Shown piece by piece: positions 15,403-20,528 of a stretch of 20,528 nt of DNA. The stretch's first letter is position 1, and each line of letters starts with the position of its first letter. The notes under the pieces are model-generated. The model did not search any database. It was not told the origin of the DNA and saw only the letters and a program-made list of their open reading frames with translations. The DNA is from an uncultured Butyrivibrio sp. (lineage in GTDB: Bacteria > Bacillota > Clostridia > Lachnospirales > Lachnospiraceae). The stretch spans positions 1 to 20,528 of the forward strand of contig CAMVRW010000009.1 of NCBI GenBank assembly GCA_947169985.1, in the 5' to 3' direction. The translations under genes were made by a program, and so were the position numbers.

Positions 15403-16236
15403 ATGGTCAGAAGTTTATGGTCAGCAGCAACAGGTATGAATGCGCAGCAGACTAACGTTGACACTATTTCCAACAACCTTGCCAACGTTAATACTACAGG
15501 TTTCAAGGCACAGGGAGCGCAGTTCAAATCTCTTTTATATCAGGAGTTACAGACAGTAACTACAACAGCAAACGGTACTCCAAAGCCCACCAATTCTCAG
15601 GTTGGACTTGGCGTTCGCACGTCTACAATTAATCAGTTCTTTTCCCAGGGATCATTCCAGGATAGCGACAACCCGGCAGCTCTTGCAATAAGCGGAGATG
15701 GTTTCTTTAAGTATCAGGGAACCACTGAAGGAGAAGTTTACTACACAAGAAACGGTAACTTCACCTGGGCGCTGGCGACGAACGGTGGAACAGACCTTGT
15801 TCTTACAACAGCAGAAGGAAATAAGGTTCTTGATGTAAATGGAAATCAGATTGTTGTAACGGGAAATGCGGTTGCCAGCAGAATTACTATTGGCGGTGAC
15901 GGTAAGATTTATTACCCTGATGCCCAGGGTGTTCCTCAGCCGGTTAATAACCTTCAGATAGGACTTTTCCAGTTTCCTAACAGAGAGGGACTTCAGAGAA
16001 TAGGAAGTGCTGCATGGCAGGCTACATCTGCAAGCGGCGAGGAGATCAACGAGAACACAGCAGCAAATGGAATCAAGAAGTCCGAGATCGTTCAGGGCTA
16101 CCTTGAGGGCTCCAATGTAAACGTAGCAACAGAGATGGTTAATCTGATCGTTGCACAGCGTGCTTATGAAATGAACTCTACAGCGATCCAGACAACAGAC
16201 CAGATGATGCAGACAGCTAACTCACTTAAGAGGTAA
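15403..16236 (+). CDS. flhP: Flagellar basal-body rod protein, FlhP/FlgG-like (distal rod)
   Basis: A 277-residue protein with a typical FlgG N-terminus, SLWSAATGMNAQQTNVDTIS then NNLANVNTTGFKAQGAQF, a central GDGFFKYQG...YYTRNGNFTW turn, and the C-terminal block EGSNVNVATEMVNLIVAQRA followed by YEMNSTAIQTTDQMMQTANS. It is expected to build the distal rod after export through the flagellar type III system. GGAGGTGG sits seven bases before the ATG. It lies 130 bases downstream of the FlhO-like gene and 24 bases before the rod-binding protein gene. The order mbl, flhO, flhP is the Bacillus arrangement; many Lachnospiraceae annotations would call this flgG. Confidence 0.92.
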   Translation: MVRSLWSAATGMNAQQTNVDTISNNLANVNTTGFKAQGAQFKSLLYQELQTVTTTANGTPKPTNSQVGLGVRTSTINQFFSQGSFQDSDNPAALAISGDGFFKYQGTTEGEVYYTRNGNFTWALATNGGTDLVLTTAEGNKVLDVNGNQIVVTGNAVASRITIGGDGKIYYPDAQGVPQPVNNLQIGLFQFPNREGLQRIGSAAWQATSASGEEINENTAANGIKKSEIVQGYLEGSNVNVATEMVNLIVAQRAYEMNSTAIQTTDQMMQTANSLKR

Positions 16237-16260
16237 ACTCAGTTTTAAGGGGAGATAACA

Positions 16261-16674
16261 ATGGCAGGATATGATATTGGTGGTATAAACGCTTCTGCTT
16301 ACAGCGAATATGCCATGCAGGAAAGCAAAAATGCCAGCGCAGAGGCCATAAAGAGCAAGATCCAGAAGACTTCAGCAAAGTCCTCTGACGATGAGCTGTG
16401 GGAGGCATGTAAGAGCTTTGAAGCATACTTCCTTGAGCAGGTTTTCAAGGAAATGCAAAAGTCAGTAGATGCTCTGAAACCTGAGACAACGGATCACTCC
16501 ACAGCAACCCTTGTGGATTATTTCAAGGATCAGACCCTCCAGGAAGTATGCGCCACATCGGCTGATACCCAGAGTAACGGCTTTGCGCAGATGCTTTATG
16601 AGAATCTGAAACGGAACTACAACATTCCGGAAGCACCGCTGGAATCCACAGACGGCGCTCCAAAAGAAGTTTGA
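16261..16674 (+). CDS. flgJ: FlgJ-type rod-binding protein (rod-cap domain only)
   Basis: A 137-residue protein with the rod-binding domain: LWEACKSFEAYFLEQVFKEM (about residues 46-65), a DGL-like hydrophilic middle, then YFKDQTLQEVCATSADTQSNG and FAQMLYENLKR. This corresponds to the N-terminal half of proteobacterial FlgJ, which caps the growing rod. The C-terminal muramidase half is absent, as is usual in Firmicutes, so peptidoglycan opening must come from another protein. The first 40 residues are polar and Ala/Ser-rich. AGGGGAGA precedes the ATG at a good distance. It is the last gene of the mbl/rod group, closed by a hairpin terminator 17 bases after the stop. Confidence 0.85.
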   Translation: MAGYDIGGINASAYSEYAMQESKNASAEAIKSKIQKTSAKSSDDELWEACKSFEAYFLEQVFKEMQKSVDALKPETTDHSTATLVDYFKDQTLQEVCATSADTQSNGFAQMLYENLKRNYNIPEAPLESTDGAPKEV

Positions 16675-16690
16675 AAATATCGGACCATTA

Positions 16691-16723
16691 TCGCCAAAGT
16701 CGAAAGATTTTGGCGATTTTTTT
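16691..16723 (+). terminator. Terminator after the rod-binding protein gene
   Basis: TCGCCAAA (16691-16698) pairs perfectly with TTTGGCGA (16709-16716), with a loop of about ten bases, followed by seven T. It starts 17 bases after the stop codon of the rod-binding gene and directly abuts the recD2 promoter. Confidence 0.92.
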
Positions 16724-16744
16724 GTGCCTCAATTATGCTATAGT
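16717..16744 (+). promoter_or_regulatory. recD2 promoter with extended -10; predicted leaderless start
   Basis: TATAGT (16739-16744) is preceded by TGC, a full extended -10 (TGnTATAGT). The -35 region is the T-tract of the preceding terminator (TTTTTT, 16717-16722) at 16 bases. The predicted transcription start is at 16751-16752, the A of the recD2 ATG, and no Shine-Dalgarno sequence is present. Confidence 0.6.
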
Positions 16745-16751
16745 AGTAGCT

Positions 16752-19010
16752 ATGGAACAGATAAAAGGATACATTGAACATTTTATATATAAGAATGCAG
16801 AAAACGGATATGGCGTCATTAACCTTGTGACCTCCGATGATGAGATAACCTGTACAGGCTCTTTTAAGGATGTGGATGTTGGTGATACGATCCTGGCTTC
16901 AGGAGAGTTTGTCAGTCATCCGGTTTACGGAGATCAGTTTAAGATCACAAGCTATGAGGTTTCAGCTCCGGATGATGAGGCTTCAATGTTAAGATACCTT
17001 GGCTCCGGGGCTATAAGAGGTATCGGAGAGAAGCTGGCTGCCAGGATCGTCAAGCACTTTGGCGAAGATACCTTCAGGGTCATCGAAGAGGAACCTGAGC
17101 GCCTTGAGGAAGTGAAGGGCATCAGTGCCGCCAAGGCAAGGGATATTGGAAGCCAGATGGCAGAAAAGCGGGAGATGCGAGACGCCATGATCTTCCTGCA
17201 GCAGTACGGAATCAGTGACAACCTGTCTGTGAAGATCTATAACACCTATGGGACCAGGATTTACCGCGTCATCAAGGAAAATCCCTATCAGCTCTCTGAC
17301 GACATAAGCGGTGTTGGATTTAAGACTGCAGATGAAATTGCCGCCAGAGTTGGCATTCAGATAGATTCTGACTACAGGATAAAGAGTGGAATCCTCTATG
17401 CGCTTTTGCAGGCCACAATGGACGGTAACACCTTCCTTCCCATGGATGACCTTGTGAAAAGAACTATCGACGTCCTTTCCACCCGTCCCGACTATACCAT
17501 CACAAGAGAAAGTGTGGAGACTCATATTGCCAACCTGGCCATGGACCAGAAGATCGTGTGCAAGAATGGCACTGACATCTATGCTTCCCGCTATTACTAT
17601 GAAGAGCAGGGCTGCGCTGCCATGTTAAAAGAGCTAAACCTGTCTGAGAGAGTATCTGAGGCAGAAAAGCACGAGTACAGGCAGCGGATAGTGAATCTGG
17701 AAAATGCCAGAGATATTCAACTGGATGACCTTCAAAGGGATGCAGTCCTCCAGAGCATCACCAATGGTATCGTGATAATTACCGGTGGTCCCGGAACAGG
17801 TAAGACCACCACTATCAATACCATAATAGCCTACTATGCAGGCATGGGACTTGATATCATGCTGGCGGCGCCAACAGGGAGAGCTGCCAAGCGTATGACG
17901 GAAGCTACAGGATATGAGGCTAAGACTATCCACAGACTCCTGGAGGTTTCCGGACAGGTGGAGGATGAGGAAGGCACCAGGTCTTCAGGAGTTCGTTTTG
18001 AAAAGAACCGGGATAACCCTTTGGAAGCCGATGCCATAATCATCGATGAGATGTCCATGGTTGATATACATCTCTTTTACGCCCTGCTAAAAGCAGTGGT
18101 TCCGGGAACGCATCTTATCCTGGTGGGAGACAGTTCTCAGCTTCCAAGTGTTGGGCCGGGACAGGTTCTAAGAGATTTGATAGACAGCGGTAAGTTCCCA
18201 ACCATCTACCTGAAAAAGATCTTCAGGCAGGCGGAGGAGAGCGATATTGTCATGAACGCCCACAGGATCCATGACGGTGAAAAACCGGTACTGGATAACA
18301 AGAGCAAGGATTTCTTTTTCCTGGAAAGAAGCGATGCGGGGGTCATCTACAAGCATATGATCCAGCTCATAAGAGATAAGCTGCCATCTTATGTTGACGC
18401 AGAGCCCTTTGATATTCAGGTGCTTACTCCTATGAAGAAAGGAGCGCTTGGAGCGATACAGCTGAACCTCATCCTGCAGGAGTACCTTAATCCACCGGAC
18501 AAGAACAAGAAGGAGCATGCTTACGGTGACCATATTTTCCGTGAGGGAGATAAGGTCATGCAGATAAGAAACAACTACCAGGCCACATGGGAGGTTGTGG
18601 GGAAGTACAACATTCCTGTGGATAGCGGAACCGGAGTGTTCAACGGTGACATGGGAGTCATAAAAGAGATCAACGAGTACTCCCAGGACATGGTGGTGGA
18701 GTTTGACGAAAAGAGACAGGTCAGATATCCCTTTGGAGACCTGGACGAGTTGGAACTTTCCTACGCCATTACCATTCATAAGTCCCAGGGAAGCGAGTAT
18801 CCGGCTGTTATTATGCCTATCCTGGGAGGCCCAAGAATGCTCCTAAACAGGAATCTTTTGTACACTGCCGTTACAAGGGCCAAGAGTACAGTTTGTATCC
18901 TTGGAAGCAGCCAGACCCTCATGACCATGGTGGAGAATGAGGAGCAGTTAAAAAGATATACAGGCCTAAAGGACAGAATAGTTGAGCTTTTCAATGTTGA
19001 TGATGAATAA
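16752..19010 (+). CDS. recD2: RecD2-family ATP-dependent 5'-3' DNA helicase
   Basis: The ATG at 16752 gives 752 residues. The frame is open back to 16671, but that stretch is the upstream terminator and promoter, and family members begin MxxIxGxIxxxIYxNxENGY as here. Order: an OB-like N-terminal domain (about 1-75, with CTGSFKDVDVGD), a helix-hairpin-helix region (LRYLGSGAIRGIGEKLA), then the helicase core. Walker A is GGPGTGKTT (about 345-353), Walker B region DEMSMVD (about 430-436), with GDSSQLPSVGPGQVL after it, and a C-terminal SAITIHKSQGSEYP-like motif reading YAITIHKSQGSEYP (about 670-683). RecD2 is a stand-alone SF1B helicase implicated in recombination and mismatch repair, found in bacteria without RecBC. 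Its end overlaps the comF start, so they are cotranscribed. Confidence 0.93.
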   Translation: MEQIKGYIEHFIYKNAENGYGVINLVTSDDEITCTGSFKDVDVGDTILASGEFVSHPVYGDQFKITSYEVSAPDDEASMLRYLGSGAIRGIGEKLAARIVKHFGEDTFRVIEEEPERLEEVKGISAAKARDIGSQMAEKREMRDAMIFLQQYGISDNLSVKIYNTYGTRIYRVIKENPYQLSDDISGVGFKTADEIAARVGIQIDSDYRIKSGILYALLQATMDGNTFLPMDDLVKRTIDVLSTRPDYTITRESVETHIANLAMDQKIVCKNGTDIYASRYYYEEQGCAAMLKELNLSERVSEAEKHEYRQRIVNLENARDIQLDDLQRDAVLQSITNGIVIITGGPGTGKTTTINTIIAYYAGMGLDIMLAAPTGRAAKRMTEATGYEAKTIHRLLEVSGQVEDEEGTRSSGVRFEKNRDNPLEADAIIIDEMSMVDIHLFYALLKAVVPGTHLILVGDSSQLPSVGPGQVLRDLIDSGKFPTIYLKKIFRQAEESDIVMNAHRIHDGEKPVLDNKSKDFFFLERSDAGVIYKHMIQLIRDKLPSYVDAEPFDIQVLTPMKKGALGAIQLNLILQEYLNPPDKNKKEHAYGDHIFREGDKVMQIRNNYQATWEVVGKYNIPVDSGTGVFNGDMGVIKEINEYSQDMVVEFDEKRQVRYPFGDLDELELSYAITIHKSQGSEYPAVIMPILGGPRMLLNRNLLYTAVTRAKSTVCILGSSQTLMTMVENEEQLKRYTGLKDRIVELFNVDDE

Positions 19011-19737
19011 CCCTGTGCTGGATCTGATATATCCGAGGCGTTGTCCTGTTTGTGATGGCATTGTGGGAATGTTTGAGTTTCATAATGGTCACATCCATAA
19101 AGCAGGTCCTGTCCACAGAAAATGTCTTAATAAAATTGAATATATAAAAGGGCCCACCTGCCAAAAATGTGGAAAGCCCTTGGGAAGCGATAAGACCGCA
19201 GAGTATTGCACTGACTGTCAACGCACCAGACACTTTTTTACAAAAGGATATTCTGTGTTCCTTTACCGTAGCATCTCCGGATCTATTTACAGATTCAAAT
19301 ACATGGGACGTAAGGAGTATGCTGATTTCTATGGCTGGGCCACCAAAAAGCGCCTTGGGAAGAGATTAAAGGGCCTTGGCATCGAAGCGATAGTACCTGT
19401 TCCAATGTACAAGGACAAGGAGAGGAAAAGAGGATATAACCAGGCGGAAGTCTATGCCAGAGCGGTTTCAAAAGCTTTGGATATCCCTCTGGAAACAGAT
19501 CTCATAAGAAGGGTGAGAAACACTGCTCCAATGAAGGAACTGGACGCTGTAAGGCGCCGTAATAATTTGAAAAAAGCTTTTATTATGCCCCAAAATGATG
19601 TAAAATTTAAGTGCGTACTAATTATCGATGACATCTATACAACTGGAAGTACTATTGATGAGATCGCCCATGAGTTTCAGATGGCGGGAGTTGAAAAGGT
19701 CTATTTTCTGACTCTGGCTATCGGGCAAACTACTTAA
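18994..19737 (+). CDS. comF: ComF family phosphoribosyltransferase-like protein
   Basis: About 247 residues. The N-terminal zinc-binding part has CPVC (17-20), further single cysteines and the pairs CQKC and CTDC; the C-terminal phosphoribosyltransferase domain has VPVPMYKDKERKRGYNQA and the PRPP loop VLIIDDIYTTGSTID. This is the ComFC architecture. ComFC is needed for DNA uptake in competent bacteria and in others has been linked to recombination; its biochemical activity is not settled. The start is uncertain: ATGs at 18994, 19000 and 19003 all lie inside the end of recD2 (stop at 19008-19010) and none has a clear Shine-Dalgarno sequence, so translational coupling is likely. The gene is followed after 18 bases by yvyF, as comFC is in Bacillus. 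Confidence 0.9.
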   Translation: MLMMNNPVLDLIYPRRCPVCDGIVGMFEFHNGHIHKAGPVHRKCLNKIEYIKGPTCQKCGKPLGSDKTAEYCTDCQRTRHFFTKGYSVFLYRSISGSIYRFKYMGRKEYADFYGWATKKRLGKRLKGLGIEAIVPVPMYKDKERKRGYNQAEVYARAVSKALDIPLETDLIRRVRNTAPMKELDAVRRRNNLKKAFIMPQNDVKFKCVLIIDDIYTTGSTIDEIAHEFQMAGVEKVYFLTLAIGQTT

Positions 19738-19755
19738 ATAAATGGAGGTCAGCTT

Positions 19756-20163
19756 ATGAACTTACGGAATTGTGCAAGATGCGGAAAGATGTTTAATTAC
19801 ATCGGAGGTCAGCCTATTTGTGACCCTTGTAAGAAGGCGTTGGAGGATGATTTCCAGAAGGTAAAACAGTACATACAAGATAATCCGGCTGCTACTCTTA
19901 AGCAGATTTCAGAGGATAATGAAGTCACAACCAAGCAGATCCAGCAGTGGATCCGTGAGGAGAGACTTATGTTTTCTAAGGATTCTCCACTTCAGCTTCT
20001 TTGCGAGAATTGTGGAGAGCCTATTCAAACAGGAAGATTTTGCGCTAAGTGTAAAACTTCAATGGCTAATACGCTTAATAATTCATTTGCTAAGCCCAAG
20101 CCTGCACTTCAGAAGCCTGTCAAGAAAGAACCTAAGGCTGGAATGCGCTTCCTGGATACCTAA
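19756..20163 (+). CDS. yvyF: YvyF-like flagellar operon protein
   Basis: A 135-residue protein with a zinc-ribbon-like start NCARCGKMFNYIGGQPICDPC (two CxxC pairs, about residues 6-26), a predicted helix-turn-helix in the middle (AATLKQISEDNEVTTKQIQQ then WIREERL, about 45-72), and a second CENCGEPI...FCAKC pair (about 84-102). This matches the YvyF/TIGR03826 family, found next to flgM and flgN-flgK-flgL in Bacillus and clostridia. Its function is unclear; the MerR-like HTH suggests regulation. AATGGAGGTCAG gives a strong RBS before the ATG. Position after comF repeats the Bacillus order comFC-yvyF-flgM, so late flagellar genes probably continue beyond the window. Confidence 0.88.
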   Translation: MNLRNCARCGKMFNYIGGQPICDPCKKALEDDFQKVKQYIQDNPAATLKQISEDNEVTTKQIQQWIREERLMFSKDSPLQLLCENCGEPIQTGRFCAKCKTSMANTLNNSFAKPKPALQKPVKKEPKAGMRFLDT

Positions 20164-20172
20164 GGAGCAGGA

Positions 20173-20528
20173 ATGTTAAACGAAGAGAAAGTCATTTTGA
20201 TGACCAAAATGGCTGCGTTCATAGATCGTGAAGGCAAAAAGAATGACGCTATCAACACATATTTCAAGAGTGATTATGTGGGATTTAATGTTATTAAATC
20301 TGTGATAAGCGCTACTATTGTGTTTGCTATTTTTATTGCGACCTATGTGTTGTGTAATTTTGAAGAGGTTTTATCAAATCTTTACAACACAGATAATCTG
20401 TTAGCTATTGGCAGGAGGTTTTTGACATATTACCTCCTGCTTGTTGGCGTGTATTCTCTTGCATCATATGTCATTTATTCCTATCGTTACACTAAAATGC
20501 GTAAGAGTATGAAGGCATATTATGGGGA
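20173..20528 (+). CDS. Small membrane protein, unknown, cut by window edge
   Basis: The ATG at 20173, preceded by AAGGAGCAGG, opens a frame of 118 codons that runs off the window. It starts MLNEEKVILMTKMAAFIDRE, then an amphipathic stretch, a hydrophobic segment (about residues 44-64, with ISATIVFAIFIATYVL) and a second one (about 89-108, YYLLLVGVYSLASYVIYSY), followed by basic residues. It follows yvyF by nine bases and is therefore in the same operon. I do not recognise a family. Its position where Bacillus has flgM suggests a flagellar-locus accessory membrane protein, but it is clearly not FlgM, which is small and soluble. Confidence 0.75.
   Translation, partial: MLNEEKVILMTKMAAFIDREGKKNDAINTYFKSDYVGFNVIKSVISATIVFAIFIATYVLCNFEEVLSNLYNTDNLLAIGRRFLTYYLLLVGVYSLASYVIYSYRYTKMRKSMKAYYG

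Noticed and set aside
16671..16751. TTG-initiated extension of RecD2
   Set aside because: It covers the terminator hairpin and promoter, and the family begins at the ATG at 16752.
18168..18779. 203-codon minus-strand open frame within recD2
   Set aside because: It is complementary to the conserved helicase core and has no recognisable motif; a shadow of codon bias.

Overview
The window looks like a chromosomal segment from a motile anaerobic Firmicute, most likely a Lachnospiraceae member of the Butyrivibrio/Pseudobutyrivibrio type. This rests on family recognition and on gene order (mbl followed by two flagellar rod genes, comF followed by yvyF), not on any search. I see no tRNA, rRNA, CRISPR array, IS element or phage gene.

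Layout. (1) 1-1354, minus strand: 5' part of uvrB, cut by the window edge, with a very good promoter and a possible LexA box in the divergent intergenic region. (2) 1540-6508, plus strand: a tight four-gene surface-polysaccharide operon with a Wzz-like chain-length protein carrying a degenerate kinase-like tail, an EpsG/Wzy-like polymerase, an N-acetyl-sugar amidotransferase (PseA/WbpG type) and a large DUF6044-like membrane protein. (3) 6627-8279: a lipoprotein of unknown function followed by a strong terminator. (4) 8370-12917: a pseudaminic-acid operon with a GT52/polysialyltransferase-like enzyme, a PseH-like acetyltransferase, PseI, PseG and PseF, closed by a second terminator. PseB and PseC, needed for the first steps, are not here. 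(5) 13105-16674: mbl (cell-shape actin), a 230-bp palindrome-rich gap, two flagellar rod proteins (FlhO/FlgF-like and FlhP/FlgG-like) and a FlgJ-type rod-binding protein, then a third terminator. (6) 16752-20528: recD2 helicase, comF, yvyF and the start of a small membrane protein.

How it fits together. Regions 2 to 4 together could make, activate, transfer and perhaps amidinate and polymerise a sialic-acid-like nonulosonate (pseudaminic acid). Because flagellar genes lie close by, the product could decorate flagellin. Because a Wzz/Wzy-like pair is also present, it could instead enter a capsule or exopolysaccharide. The sequence does not decide between these.

The most unusual observations are: a recurring compact layout in which a terminator is followed at once by a promoter, with two of the three genes so placed (8370 and recD2) predicted to have leaderless mRNAs; the sialyltransferase-like gene heading the pseudaminic-acid operon; the Wzz-like protein with a vestigial kinase tail; and the hairpin-rich element between mbl and the rod genes.
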